A DNA stretch of 64,000 nt from Methanobacterium_D oryzae (GCF_050433505.1 NZ_JBNPXC010000002.1:1-64000), one strand, 5' to 3'; shown: positions 25,790 to 36,094, counted from the stretch's first letter. Notes: a model not told the origin generated them from the letters alone. Made by a program: numbers and translations.

Positions 25790-26395
25790 TTAATATTTTT
25801 TCATTGCTATGATATACATTTCCATACTACCTTTCTTGGAAGAAGGAGGTTTAGTTGTTTTAACAATCTTAAACTTTGTTTTAATCTTTTTAAGTAATTC
25901 TTCATAACCTTCCCCTTGAAATGCCTTTATTACAAAACTTCCGCCTATTTTTAAAATCATATCACTAATTTTTAATGCATTTTCAGCAATATCTATATAT
26001 CTAAGCTGGTCAATGTCCTTAATTCCGGTTAATTTTGGGGAAGCATCAGACATAACCACATCTGCATTCCACTCGAGTGCTTCTTCTATTTTTCTAATAG
26101 TTTCTGGATCAGTAAAATCTCCAGTAATCTGAATGAAATTTTCTTCATCAAATGGTTTAATTCTTTGAAGATCGACAGCAACAACTTTTCCATCCTCTCC
26201 AGCGATATCCAGTGCTACTTGAGACCATCCACCTGGTGCAGCACCTAAATCAACCACATAATCTCGAGGTTTAATGATTTTAAACTTTTTATTAAGTTGT
26301 AATAATTTATAAGATGCTCTGGATCGATATTTTTCCTTTTTTGCTGATTTGTAATAATGTTCTTTTTTCTTTTCAACCTGCCATCTTTTACTCAT
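25790..26395 (-). CDS. rlmE: RlmE/FtsJ-family rRNA 2'-O-methyltransferase
   Basis: 201 residues. The N terminus is basic (KKKEHYYKSAKKEKYRSRAS), typical of RlmE. SAM-binding VDLGAAPGGWSQVALD lies near 49-64, followed by the SDASPKLTG motif and EGYEELL. The catalytic K-D-K-E tetrad can be matched to the Lys in RASYKLL, the Asp in SDASP, the Lys in VIKAFQGEG and the Glu in SMEMYI. It methylates the ribose of a large-subunit rRNA U. It lies 33 bases downstream of the phosphodiesterase gene on the same strand. Confidence 0.9.
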   Translation of the reverse strand: MSKRWQVEKKKEHYYKSAKKEKYRSRASYKLLQLNKKFKIIKPRDYVVDLGAAPGGWSQVALDIAGEDGKVVAVDLQRIKPFDEENFIQITGDFTDPETIRKIEEALEWNADVVMSDASPKLTGIKDIDQLRYIDIAENALKISDMILKIGGSFVIKAFQGEGYEELLKKIKTKFKIVKTTKPPSSKKGSMEMYIIAMKKY

Positions 26396-26428
26396 GATAA
26401 ATCAACTCTAAAACATAAATTTTTAAAC

Positions 26429-26953
26429 TTATTTTTTTCCCTCAAAAGTAAGGGCCTTGCAAATAGGATCTCCAATTTTAACTATTTCAGCATCAATTTT
26501 CTTATTTTCAATATTAAGAAGCATCACTGAAGGATCAGATAATCTTGGAACAGTAGGACTTCCTGGATTTAAAAGAAGTACATCAACAACTTCTTTTATA
26601 AATGACCAGTGTGTGTGGCCAGTAATTAAAACTTCAACACCCATTTCCATTGCTATATATTTCAACTGCTGAGTATCTCCTCTTGGATAAACTTCTCCAT
26701 GGTTAAGTCCAATTTTAAAGCCTTCTATTTCTAAAGAAACGTTTCTTTGAAGTTTAAGTCCATAAGCTCTATCCATATTTCCTTGAACACACTTTGTTGG
26801 AGCTATTTTTTGAAGTTCATCTAATACATCAAGTGAAACCAGATCTCCTGCATGTAGAATCATATCTACGTCACTAAATACATTGAAAACTACTTCTGGT
26901 ATTTTTGAAGCTCTTTCTGGAATGTGTGTATCAGATATAACGCCAATTAACAT
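26429..26953 (-). CDS. YfcE/MJ0936-type metallophosphoesterase
   Basis: 174 residues with the calcineurin-like metal motifs in order: GVISDTHIPER (DxH), LHAGDLVS (GDxx), VQGNMDRAYG (GNxD), LNHGEVYPRG (GH-like) and LITGHTHWSF (GHTH). The archaeal family includes Mn-dependent phosphodiesterases with broad in vitro substrates. Length is normal. It is upstream of rlmE and likely cotranscribed with it; the physiological substrate is unknown. Confidence 0.85.
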   Translation of the reverse strand: MLIGVISDTHIPERASKIPEVVFNVFSDVDMILHAGDLVSLDVLDELQKIAPTKCVQGNMDRAYGLKLQRNVSLEIEGFKIGLNHGEVYPRGDTQQLKYIAMEMGVEVLITGHTHWSFIKEVVDVLLLNPGSPTVPRLSDPSVMLLNIENKKIDAEIVKIGDPICKALTFEGKK

Positions 26954-27408
26954 TTATAATCTCCTGTAAATTAATAAAAATAACCCTCTTGATTTAAATA
27001 TAATCTAAAGTTATTACTTAAGTTTTATATGACTTTCAAATGAGATAAACTTAATTTCTAAATGAACTTAAATACTTAATTTTTATTATATGAAAAGTTG
27101 TTGATAATATTGAAAATTGAAGTTATCAAATAAAGTCTGAATTTAAATCATATAAATTTTTATTAGTTTAAAGCTTAAAATACAAGATATAGTTTCCTAG
27201 AATCTAATTTATTTGGTTAAGAACATGTTTTTATGATTATTTAATTTTATGATTTGGATCTATAATTACATATTCTTTAAATATGTGAAGATTATTATAT
27301 TTAGCTTAATAATATACCATAAAATTATTATACATATTTATCTAATTATTAATTTATAAATGATATTAAGCGTATAAGAGTTATCTGAGTATTATTTTGA
27401 GTGATAAA
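26954..27408. other. 455-base AT-rich divergent promoter region with TATA for topA
   Basis: No open frame with a start signal and no strong hairpin were found. A TATA-like TTTATAAA lies at 27353-27360, about 50 bases before the topA start, which would give a transcript with a short leader. The opposite end must hold the promoter of the phosphodiesterase-rlmE pair. Confidence 0.4.
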
Positions 27409-29538
27409 ATGCATGAAGTTATAATTTGCGAAAAGCCAAAATCATCTGAAAAAATAGCTAAGGCACTTTCTAAAGGAACCAAAAAAAATAGCTATAAAAA
27501 AGTTCCATATTATGAATTTGAAGAAAATGGGAAAAAAACAACAGTATTATCAGCAGTAGGGCATTTATACTCCCTTTCACCAACCAGTTCTGGTCAAACA
27601 AAAATTTTTGACATAGAATGGGTTCCACTATATGAAAAAGATAAACAAAAAAAATATGTTAAGGGATATATAGATGCCATTAAAAAACTTTCTAAAGGTG
27701 CTGATAAATTTATTCATGCATGCGATTACGATATAGAAGGAACACTTATTGGATATAATGCATTAAAATATGGATGTGGCGAAAATAGCATAAAAAACGC
27801 TACAAGAATGAAATTTTCAACATTAACCAAAGAAGATATACTAAAAGCATACGAAAACCCCCTTCCTGTTGATTTTAAACAAGTAGATAGTGGTATTGCA
27901 AGACACGTACTTGATTTTCTTTTTGGAGTTAACATATCAAAATATCTCACAGACTCGGTGAGAAAAGCTACATCAAGATATATACAGCTTTCTGCAGGTA
28001 GAGTACAAACTCCAACACTTTCTATACTTGTAGATAGGGAAAAAGAAATTAAAAAATTCGTACCTATTCCTTACTGGCTTATAAAAGCTGCTCTTATAGG
28101 AGATATAATTGCTGATCATAAAGCTGGAAAAATATTTGAGAGAAAAGATGCTGACAGCATTTTGGCAGAATGTGAAGGAGAAGATGCAGTAGTAAAAGAT
28201 GTTATTTTAAGAGAAACTAAGAGATCTCCTCCAGTTCCTTTTGATCTTGGAAGTCTTCAATCAGAAGCCTATGGTGTATTTGGATTCAGTCCAAAAAAGA
28301 CCCAGCAAATCGCACAAAACCTTTATACTGAAGGATACACTTCTTATCCACGTACATCATCACAGAAACTTCCAAAAAGCATTGGATATGATAAGATACT
28401 TAAAAAATTAAGTAAAAGCAGTGCATTCAAAAAGCATATAGATGCACTTAAAAAGCCTTTAAAGCCAAATGAAGGTAAAAAAACAGATGAAGCGCACCCT
28501 GCTATTCACCCAACAGGTACCTTACCTAAAGATTTAGATACAGATAACCAAAAACTCTATGAATTAATAACCTTCAGATTTATATCAGTATTTGGTGAAG
28601 ATGCAATCCAAGAATCCATGAAAACTGATTTAACAATTAATACACAGGAATTCAGCTTCAGCAGGAAGAGAATGGCAAAAATGGGATGGCTTGAGAGCTA
28701 TCCATTCAGGAAAATTGAAAATGAAGAATTCCCTAAAATCAAAAAAGGAGACACTCTAAAGGTTAAAGAAATTCTATGCGAGGAAAAAGAAACAAAACCA
28801 CCTGCAAGATACAACCAAGCATCTTTAATCAGAGAACTTGAAAAAAGAGGACTTGGAACAAAATCAACCAGAGCAAACATAATATCAATCCTTTACGATC
28901 GAAAATACATCGAAGGACAAAAAATAAAAGTCAATGAACTTGGTGAACACCTTATAGACACATTAAGGAAATATTCAGAAGACATTACAAGTGAAGAACT
29001 TACAAGACAATTTGAAATGGAACTTGAAGGCATCATGCAGGATAAAATAACAAAAGACCAGGTTATAGAGGAAGCAAAAGAAGAAGTTTCATCAATAGTA
29101 GATGACATTGAAAGAAATAAATTAAAAATAGGTGAAAAGCTTTATGAAGCTTACCAGGAAAGTAGAATAGTCGGAGAATGTAAATGTGGAGGAAATCTCG
29201 TTTTAAAATATTCTCCAAGAACAAAAGGGACCTTTGTTGGATGTTCTGCTTATCCAAAATGTAAAGTAACTTATCCTATACCTCGTGGAACAAATGTTCT
29301 TAAAAGTAAATGTGAAAAATGCGACCTTCCAATGATATCATTTGGAAAACCACGCCAAAGAGCATGCCTTGATCCAAAATGCGGTAGAGAAGGACAGGAA
29401 CCTTCAAATGAAGCCGTAGGTATATGTCCGCAATGTGGAAATCAGTTAATAAAAAGAATGGGTAGATATGGCGAATTTATTGGTTGCAGTGGTTTCCCAA
29501 AGTGTAGATTTACAAAGTCATTAAATGAGGCTGCATAG
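27409..29538 (+). CDS. topA: DNA topoisomerase I (type IA)
   Basis: 709 residues from the ATG at 27409, preferred because GTGAT lies 3 bases upstream; a TTG four codons earlier (27397) is the alternative. N-terminal Toprim domain (HEVIICEKPKSSEKIA; HACDYDIEG, the DxD-type acidic motif), then the gyrase-like core with the catalytic Tyr in GYTSYPRTSSQ (about residue 312). Two or three C-terminal zinc ribbons follow (CKCGGNLVLKY with CSAYPKCK; CEKCDLP; CPQCGNQL with CSGFPKCR). It relaxes negative supercoils. It is transcribed alone. Confidence 0.93.
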   Translation: MHEVIICEKPKSSEKIAKALSKGTKKNSYKKVPYYEFEENGKKTTVLSAVGHLYSLSPTSSGQTKIFDIEWVPLYEKDKQKKYVKGYIDAIKKLSKGADKFIHACDYDIEGTLIGYNALKYGCGENSIKNATRMKFSTLTKEDILKAYENPLPVDFKQVDSGIARHVLDFLFGVNISKYLTDSVRKATSRYIQLSAGRVQTPTLSILVDREKEIKKFVPIPYWLIKAALIGDIIADHKAGKIFERKDADSILAECEGEDAVVKDVILRETKRSPPVPFDLGSLQSEAYGVFGFSPKKTQQIAQNLYTEGYTSYPRTSSQKLPKSIGYDKILKKLSKSSAFKKHIDALKKPLKPNEGKKTDEAHPAIHPTGTLPKDLDTDNQKLYELITFRFISVFGEDAIQESMKTDLTINTQEFSFSRKRMAKMGWLESYPFRKIENEEFPKIKKGDTLKVKEILCEEKETKPPARYNQASLIRELEKRGLGTKSTRANIISILYDRKYIEGQKIKVNELGEHLIDTLRKYSEDITSEELTRQFEMELEGIMQDKITKDQVIEEAKEEVSSIVDDIERNKLKIGEKLYEAYQESRIVGECKCGGNLVLKYSPRTKGTFVGCSAYPKCKVTYPIPRGTNVLKSKCEKCDLPMISFGKPRQRACLDPKCGREGQEPSNEAVGICPQCGNQLIKRMGRYGEFIGCSGFPKCRFTKSLNEAA

Positions 29539-29600
29539 GCCTTAAATTACATATAATGATTAAAAATTTGATAATGTCTGAAATAAAACCATATAAATAT

Positions 29601-29738
29601 TTATTTATCATGCCCTTTTCCAGAAAAATAATCTAACCAAACGCCCATGCATTCATTATATGAGGGACATTCAGTACAACGGGACTTATGGACATTATCT
29701 TTGTTTGGTTCTATTATATTTCCTTCAAAATTTCCCAT
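29601..29738 (-). CDS. Small Cys-rich protein (45 aa), DUF2769-like
   Basis: 45 residues from the ATG at 29738, with GAGGG 6 bases upstream. The core RCTECPSYNECMG matches the CxxCPSYxxC motif of DUF2769-type small proteins of methanogens. The three cysteines could bind metal. It starts MGNFEGNIIEPNKDNVHKS and ends SGKGHDK. It is convergent with topA. Function unknown. Confidence 0.6.
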   Translation of the reverse strand: MGNFEGNIIEPNKDNVHKSRCTECPSYNECMGVWLDYFSGKGHDK

Positions 29739-29854
29739 TAAAACCCTCTATTATAAAATTAACTTATTTACTTATTTTTAATTAAATATTTTATAATATA
29801 AGAAGTATTCTTAAATCAGAGCGTTGAAAAAGAAAAAATAAGAAGAAATTTATC

Positions 29855-30094
29855 TTAAAGTCCTGCTTTGTTTACTATGGTATCAGCAACTTCTTCAGCG
29901 CTGTTAAATGGGAAATCCTCTGCTGTAAGGACTTGTCCAGCGTCAGATGCTTTTAGTTCTACATCTCCTGATTTGCATGTGGTGTCTGGGCCATTTGGAA
30001 GTGCTGCCATAAGTTCTTCTGGTGAATTTATTGGAAAATCTGCCCCGGCTAACGCTCCAACAATCTGTTCACGTATATCTTCTTTAACTCCCAT
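29855..30094 (-). CDS. MTH865-like protein
   Basis: 79 residues. It contains two related halves, each with a FPINSPEEL or FPFNSAEEV element (about 20-28 and 61-69), and TTCKSGDVELKASDAGQVL between them. This matches the MTH865 family of small EF-hand-like helical proteins from Methanobacteriales, whose function is unknown. GGAGATG-type SD (AGGAGAT) lies just before the ATG. It is a single gene with AT-rich DNA upstream. Confidence 0.8.
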   Translation of the reverse strand: MGVKEDIREQIVGALAGADFPINSPEELMAALPNGPDTTCKSGDVELKASDAGQVLTAEDFPFNSAEEVADTIVNKAGL

Positions 30095-30257
30095 GATTAC
30101 ATCTCCTTGGGGATATTTAATTACAATAATACTATTGTTAATTAGAAATATATACTAAACCGTCATTAAAATATACTAAGTACAGTCTTATACACAATTA
30201 TGACTTAAAGAGTTAAAAAAGAAACCTTTAATACCATCTAAATTAATAAAATAATAT

Positions 30258-31010
30258 ATGGAAAATCTTGATAAGATGAATAATTTGGAAATCTATGATG
30301 CAAATGCAAAATTAGAGGCCATACATCAGGATATCAAACGTTTAGTGGAAAGATCGAATAAAGAATATCTTGATTTAATGTTAACCAACTTAAAAAAAGA
30401 TATTTTAAACTCAATCTCTGCATATGTTACTGATGACATAGAAAAAGGTTTAAAAAGAAGTATGGTAGATTCTTGTAGGATGAGAGAAACTTGTAAAGAG
30501 AGATTTACTGAATTCTTAGAGAACAATGCTGAGCTTATAAAACAAGAAACAGTCTCAAAAAAAATAATAGGAGATAAAAGAGCCGAATTAGAAGATATCA
30601 GGAAAAGTGCTCCATTTGATAAATGCAATATCTGTTTTTCGGAGGTTGACTCACTTTTTGATAAACAAATAAATCTAATCAGTTCACTACAAATATATGA
30701 TAACAATAAAAAAGATAAAACTGATATATCTTCTATTCCAGAGGAGATTATGGTTAAGAGTGTTCTTGAACCTGTATCTAATAAACAGAGACTTCAGATT
30801 CTTAAATCTATGGCCTCAGAAACCAAGACTTTTACTGCTCTTTCAGAATTAACTGGACTTCGTGGTGGTAATTTACTTTTCCATATACAAAAATTGCTTG
30901 AAAATGATTTGATATTACAGCGGCATGAACGTGGAGATTATATGATTACCGAAAAAGGATATAATCTACTCATAATGCTTACAAATTTTAAAAAATACTT
31001 GGAAATATAA
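30258..31010 (+). CDS. Winged-helix transcriptional regulator with coiled N-terminal domain
   Basis: 250 residues. The N-terminal 155 residues are helical with cysteines in pairs (SCRMRETCKERF near 74-84; KCNICFSE near 120), possibly metal- or redox-sensing. The C-terminal 85 residues form an ArsR-like winged helix: SNKQRLQILKSMASETKTF, then TALSELTGLRGGNLLFHIQK as recognition region and ERGDYMITEKGYNLL as wing. It probably binds DNA in response to a signal perceived by the N-terminal part. The target is unknown; no operon partner. Confidence 0.7.
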   Translation: MENLDKMNNLEIYDANAKLEAIHQDIKRLVERSNKEYLDLMLTNLKKDILNSISAYVTDDIEKGLKRSMVDSCRMRETCKERFTEFLENNAELIKQETVSKKIIGDKRAELEDIRKSAPFDKCNICFSEVDSLFDKQINLISSLQIYDNNKKDKTDISSIPEEIMVKSVLEPVSNKQRLQILKSMASETKTFTALSELTGLRGGNLLFHIQKLLENDLILQRHERGDYMITEKGYNLLIMLTNFKKYLEI

Positions 31011-31382
31011 TTAACTAAATTCTTCTAAATCAGTTTCACGTTTTTAGCAGGATATACTTAAAAAAAATCTTTTGTAGACTTTTTTTATCTTCTGACTTAC
31101 AAAATCGGTTGAACAGGAATCATAACTTTTAAATCACATATAAAGTTAAATACTCAATATTTTGCTTGCAATAAAATTTACTATTTTCTTTTAATATGAG
31201 AATCGTAGCTAAAAATGATCTTAACGGATTATTTTTATTATTTTATATTATTTTTCTTTAAATATAATTAAAAATTTTATTTTGAACCAAAATCTTTATA
31301 TAGTATAATACCCACAAGTTATATTACTGACTGATGAGTCATTAAAATGATTTAATAGTCATTTAGGTATAGGTGAAATCAT
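31011..31382. other. 372-base gap holding the TetR-operon promoter
   Basis: No gene is supported. The right end carries a TATA-like CTTTATATAG (31294-31303) and the dyads described separately. The left part is AT-rich with poly-T runs that could serve as a terminator for the winged-helix gene (TTTTTTTATCTTCTG near 31080-31095). Confidence 0.4.
31328..31362. promoter_or_regulatory. Candidate TetR operator, nested dyads
   Basis: TGACT/AGTCA with a 4-base centre (31328-31341) is followed directly by ATTAAA/TTTAAT with a 4-base centre (31341-31356), within a longer stretch ending in AGTCAT (31357-31362). TATA is at 31294-31303, so these lie at and just after the predicted start point of the transcript. 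Autoregulation by the TetR protein encoded 21 bases further on is the simplest reading. Confidence 0.5.
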
Positions 31383-32024
<642 letters not shown>

Positions 32025-32046
32025 AGATAAATAGGAGGAATTAATT

Positions 32047-32760
32047 ATGAAATTTGAAAATAGAGGTGAAAATATGAATTATAATGAATTAGGAGAAAAA
32101 TTAAAGGAACTTATGAAATTTGAAAACGAACCAGTAGCCATAAAATGGTCTGTAATGGAGCCAGAAAACGTTAAAAAGGAAAGCGAGAAATCCAGATTCT
32201 GCACAAAACTTACAAAAGCCATGGCCGGTGAAATATTTTATGCTACCCTCGAAGAGGAAGAATGTATGGGTGGTGCTAGATACTCCGGACTTAAAGACAT
32301 GCGTGAATACCCTGCAAATGTACAAAGCGGCGCATTTATGGTCCCAAATGGCCTATATAAAAACATTCCATCAGTGCAGCGTTCAAGGGAAAATGAAACA
32401 TACATAAACCCCGGAATTTTTAATTCAATTACTTTTGCTCCCCTCAATAAGGCAGAATTCGAACCAGATGTTATATTTATAGTCTGCAATGCAAAACAGG
32501 GGATGGAAATACTTCATGCAAATGCATATGATTCAGGAAAACATGGACTGGGCACTGATGCAGTTCCAGTATGCAGTTCAATGGCTGCAACTCCTTATAT
32601 GACTGGAAAAGTCACCTATGGATTCGGTGACGTTGCAGCAAGGAAAAATATGGATATCAATCAAGAAGATATCATGGTTAGTATTCCAGGATGCGACTTG
32701 TCCCGTATAGTTTCTAATCTAGATGAAATGCGAACTAAAATGTTCTTTAAAGAAGGATGA
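32047..32760 (+). CDS. DUF169 family protein
   Basis: 237 residues. Family features are visible: ELGEKLKELMKFENEPVAIK at the N terminus, EEEECMGGARYSGL with a Cys, PLNKAEFEPDVIFIVCNAKQ and VPVCSSMAATPYMTGK. DUF169 proteins occur in methanogens and anaerobes, sometimes near metal or redox genes; the biochemical role is unknown. GGAGG lies 8 bases before the ATG at 32047, and a second start at 32074 (MNYNEL) also has GGTGA upstream. It is second gene of the TetR operon, 22 bases after tetR. Confidence 0.75.
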   Translation: MKFENRGENMNYNELGEKLKELMKFENEPVAIKWSVMEPENVKKESEKSRFCTKLTKAMAGEIFYATLEEEECMGGARYSGLKDMREYPANVQSGAFMVPNGLYKNIPSVQRSRENETYINPGIFNSITFAPLNKAEFEPDVIFIVCNAKQGMEILHANAYDSGKHGLGTDAVPVCSSMAATPYMTGKVTYGFGDVAARKNMDINQEDIMVSIPGCDLSRIVSNLDEMRTKMFFKEG

Positions 32761-32819
32761 TCCTTTAACAATTATTTCTTTTTTGGAAAATCCTAGTTAA
32801 AATTTATTGAGGAAAAATC

Positions 32820-33536
32820 ATGATTGAAAACTTAAATATAAAAAAAACTCCTAAACAGTTTTTACTAGAGGCTAAAATTGGTACATGGTCCGCAGTAGGT
32901 GTTACTATCGCATCAAGTATGTTTCTGATTGCATTGATAGTTACATTTGTAATATTTCCACTGAATTTTAGCTGGCCAGGTGTAGAAGTTTATGCCCAAT
33001 CTTATGTAGAGCATTACTGGCAAATACTGATGTTTGTGGTTCCATGTTTTTTTATCGCACCATTATACCTTATTTTAACTGTAAGCATTCATAGATTCAC
33101 TCCTGAAGAAAAAAAAATATTAAGTTTGCTTGGCATCGTCTTTGCAGTGGCATATCTAGCACAGATTACTGCTAACTACTATTTACAAATGAGTGCCATA
33201 CCCCAAAGTATTTCGTCAGGATTACTTGATGGAACTACTCTTTTTGCCTTCGGCAATTTGAATTCTATCTTCTGGTCCATGGAAATACTTGGATACACAT
33301 GGCTAAGCTTGTCTATGCTTTTCATTGGACTCCTCTTTAGTGATGGAAAAATGGAAATTGCAATCAAGTGGATATTTGTAATAAATGGCATACTTGGTGT
33401 TATAGCAATTATACAAGCAGTTACACATCTAGATTTTGGATTCCCGTTCTCATTAGTGTTATTTGCATTTACATTCCCCGCAGCAACTGCAATGATTGCA
33501 CGGCTTTTTAACAGGACAAAAAAGACCATGATTTAA
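32820..33536 (+). CDS. Integral membrane protein, about seven TM segments
   Basis: Not recognised. 238 residues with hydrophobic segments at about 22-48, 68-90, 100-122, 145-165, 172-188 and 195-230. It has a short cytoplasmic N terminus and a basic C terminus (RLFNRTKKTMI). The layout resembles small sensor-like or stress-response membrane proteins. Its position between the DUF169 gene and the MFS exporter, with gaps below 60 bases, places it in the TetR operon. Confidence 0.6.
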   Translation: MIENLNIKKTPKQFLLEAKIGTWSAVGVTIASSMFLIALIVTFVIFPLNFSWPGVEVYAQSYVEHYWQILMFVVPCFFIAPLYLILTVSIHRFTPEEKKILSLLGIVFAVAYLAQITANYYLQMSAIPQSISSGLLDGTTLFAFGNLNSIFWSMEILGYTWLSLSMLFIGLLFSDGKMEIAIKWIFVINGILGVIAIIQAVTHLDFGFPFSLVLFAFTFPAATAMIARLFNRTKKTMI

Positions 33537-33594
33537 ACCCCTCATAAATTACTAGAAAATTAATAGAATATTTAAAAATAAACATGTGATAGTT

Positions 33595-35067
33595 ATGAAT
33601 TATGAAAGCCCTTATAACATTGCTAAAGGTAAAATAAACATGATTATGGTAGGATTAATGGTCGGGCTTCTCGTAGCCGCATTTGATTATTCAATCATGG
33701 GAACAGCTATGCCAAAAGTCATTGACAGTCTACAAGGGATGGAATACTATGTATGGCCGTTTACAATTTACATGTTAACTTCAACAATTGCAATAATCCT
33801 CTTTGGAAAATTATCTGATATTTATGGCAGAAAACATATTTTAATTGCTGGAATCATTACATTTGTTATAACTTCAGTTATGTGTGGTTTTGCAACCAGT
33901 ATGTTTGAACTGATTATATTTAGAGGGCTTCAGGGAATTGGGGGCGGAATTTTATTAACTCTCCCATTTATTGTGGTTGGAGAAATTTTCTCTCCAAGAG
34001 ATAGAGCCAAATACATGGGGATACTTGCAGCAGTATTTGGATTTGCAGACGTTTTGGGGCCAATTCTTGGCGGAGTAATTACTGATACATTGGGTTGGAG
34101 ATGGGTGTTTTTTGTAAATGTTCCAGTTGGGATCGCTGCTGTAACCATAATCCTTTATTCCCTTCCAAATTTCAAATTGGATGGTGTTAAAAAAATTATT
34201 GATTACGCAGGGATCATTACATTTACATTAGCTTTAAGCGGACTTTTCCTGGCTTTAACACTTGCAGGAGATCTAAATACATATCCATTAGCTTTAATAG
34301 CTGGACTTCTCATATTTTCAGGAATCATGCTTATATTATTCCTCTTGGCTGAGAAAAAAGCATTAGAACCTATTTTGCCGTTACGTCTTTTCAAAAATCC
34401 AATATTCAGCGTATCTGCAATCGAAAGCTTTTTAGCAAGCGCATTGATGTTTTGCGGGATAATTTACGTTCCATTATTTGCGCAAGATGTTTTAGGCATG
34501 AGCGCTACAAATTCGGGGCTTCTCATGATTCCTATGCTTTTTAGTCTTACAATGGCTTCAATAATCACTGGACAAATCATATCAAAAACAGGGAAATATA
34601 AAAAACTTGTCATTATCGAATTTATTATAACCGGAATAGGAGTTATACTTCTCGCTACAATGAATGCTAATACACCGTATTATCTGCTTGTAGCATATTC
34701 AACTATCCTTGGTATTGGTTCAGGGATGGCCTATACAATATTCAATGTGGCAGTGCAGAATGCATTTACATTGCGGGAAATAGGTATAGTAACAGCTTCT
34801 ATGCGATTTTTCAGAAATGTAGGTACTATAGTATTCGTTCCAATATTTGGATACATAATGAATTTCACTTTAGGAAGTTCTGTAGCAGTTAATTTGGATA
34901 AAACTCAAGCTCTGGTACTTTCTATCCAGAATATTTTCCTTGCAGCCATAATACTGGCATTTGTAGGGCTAATTATTGCATTCTTCCTTAAAGAAATACC
35001 ATTAAGCGAAGATATGCCTAGAACTCACGAAGAAGTTTATGAAGAGGGGATAGAGAAAACAAAATAA
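33595..35067 (+). CDS. MFS drug-exporter-like transporter (DHA2/EmrB type, 14 TM)
   Basis: 490 residues from the ATG at 33595, chosen because GTGAT lies 4 bases upstream; GTG at 33586 is possible. About fourteen TM segments. Motif D1-like AAFDYSIMGTAMPKV near 25, motif A GKLSDIYGRKHIL near 70 and motif C GPILGGVITDTLGWRWVFFV near 157 mark the DHA2 (QacA/EmrB) proton antiporters. It probably exports a hydrophobic or toxic compound sensed by the TetR. It is the last gene of the operon. Confidence 0.88.
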   Translation: MNYESPYNIAKGKINMIMVGLMVGLLVAAFDYSIMGTAMPKVIDSLQGMEYYVWPFTIYMLTSTIAIILFGKLSDIYGRKHILIAGIITFVITSVMCGFATSMFELIIFRGLQGIGGGILLTLPFIVVGEIFSPRDRAKYMGILAAVFGFADVLGPILGGVITDTLGWRWVFFVNVPVGIAAVTIILYSLPNFKLDGVKKIIDYAGIITFTLALSGLFLALTLAGDLNTYPLALIAGLLIFSGIMLILFLLAEKKALEPILPLRLFKNPIFSVSAIESFLASALMFCGIIYVPLFAQDVLGMSATNSGLLMIPMLFSLTMASIITGQIISKTGKYKKLVIIEFIITGIGVILLATMNANTPYYLLVAYSTILGIGSGMAYTIFNVAVQNAFTLREIGIVTASMRFFRNVGTIVFVPIFGYIMNFTLGSSVAVNLDKTQALVLSIQNIFLAAIILAFVGLIIAFFLKEIPLSEDMPRTHEEVYEEGIEKTK

Positions 35068-35097
35068 TTTCTTTTTTATTTAATTTTTAAATCACTC

Positions 35098-35139
35098 GAA
35101 AATTCTACGAATTTTCAGGCCCGAAAATCTTGATTTTCG
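35098..35139. repeat. Pair of short palindromes related to the 7300-7439 array
   Basis: GAAAATTC/GAATTTTC with loop TAC (35098-35116) and CGAAAATC/GATTTTCG with loop TT (35122-35139), separated by AGGCC and followed by AGGTT. Arm length, AAAAT core and the GGTT-type linker match the six-unit array near 7.3 kb. It lies between the MFS stop and dapB, 26 bases before the dapB start. Confidence 0.55.
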
Positions 35140-35164
35140 AGGTTATTAACAGGAGATAACAAAA

Positions 35165-35986
35165 ATGATTAGAATTGCTATAACAGGTGCAGGTGGAAGA
35201 ATAAGTTCTAAAATAATTAAAACCATACTAAAACAAGATGATATGGAGGTTGTAGCAGCAATAGGAGCACCTAATACTCCCTTTGAAGGAAAAGATGTAG
35301 GTGAAGTTATAGGTGTTGGAAATATTGGTGTTCCAGTAAATGGAGCAGAAAAACTTGCTGAGGTTTTAAAGGAAAAGAAGCCTGATGCACTTGTTGATTT
35401 TACTATAGCAGATTCAGCAGTTAACACGATCAAAACAGCTGCTAAATGTGGTGTTAATGTAGTTGTAGGCACAACTGGATTTTCAGATGAAGAAATGGCC
35501 TTGATAAAGGAATCTATCGAAAAAAATAAAATAAAAGCAATTATTGCCCCAAACATGGCAGTAGGCATGAATGTATTCTTTAAAATCATCAAAGACCTTG
35601 CAAAGATTCTCAATGATTATGATATTGAAATAATCGAGGTTCATCATAAACATAAAGCTGATGCACCATCAGGAACTGCTGTTAGAGCTTATGAAATCAT
35701 AGCTGATGAACTTGGAAGAAGTAAGGATAAAGTTTGTGTATATGGAAGACAGGGAATTGTAGGTACACGAAAGGAAGGAGAAATAGGAATGCATGCAGTT
35801 CGTGGTGGAGATATCGTTGGAGATCATACTGTACTTTTTGCAGGTGAAGGAGAGCGAATTGAAATTGTTCACAGAGCACACAGCAGGCAAGCATTCGTAA
35901 CTGGGTTGATTAAAGCCGTGAGATTTATATCAAAAGCTCCTGAAGGAAAAATTAGTGACATGGGAGATGTTCTCAATATAAACTAA
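35165..35986 (+). CDS. dapB: 4-Hydroxy-tetrahydrodipicolinate reductase
   Basis: 273 residues. N-terminal Rossmann motif ITGAGGRISSKI at 5-16, VDFTIADSAVNT, VVGTTGF near 102, APNMAVGMNVFFKI and the catalytic EVHHKHKADAPSGTA with His-His and Lys near 158-172. It reduces HTPA with NAD(P)H in lysine biosynthesis; methanogens also use the product branch for the cell wall. AGGAGAT lies a few bases before the ATG. No other dap gene is adjacent. Confidence 0.93.
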   Translation: MIRIAITGAGGRISSKIIKTILKQDDMEVVAAIGAPNTPFEGKDVGEVIGVGNIGVPVNGAEKLAEVLKEKKPDALVDFTIADSAVNTIKTAAKCGVNVVVGTTGFSDEEMALIKESIEKNKIKAIIAPNMAVGMNVFFKIIKDLAKILNDYDIEIIEVHHKHKADAPSGTAVRAYEIIADELGRSKDKVCVYGRQGIVGTRKEGEIGMHAVRGGDIVGDHTVLFAGEGERIEIVHRAHSRQAFVTGLIKAVRFISKAPEGKISDMGDVLNIN

Positions 35987-36019
35987 AAGAGGAAGCTTTT
36001 TATTTTAAATTTTCATTTA

Positions 36020-36094
36020 AGTGGTCATATATGGGTTGAATCAGAATATGGGAAAGGTTCTACTTTTTACTTTATACTAAAGACTAATTTTTAA
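36020..36094 (+). pseudogene. Remnant of a histidine kinase C terminus
   Basis: The frame reads SGHIWVESEYGKGSTFYFIL then KTNF and a stop at 36094. GxIWVES..GKGSTFYF is the end of the HATPase_c domain (compare RIWVKSKLGEGSTFYFTIP in the hybrid kinase at 8566-10830). Nothing upstream in any frame continues the domain, as dapB ends at 35986. It is a 3' fragment left by deletion or rearrangement. The rest of the gap 35987-36319 is AT-rich promoter DNA. Confidence 0.65.
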
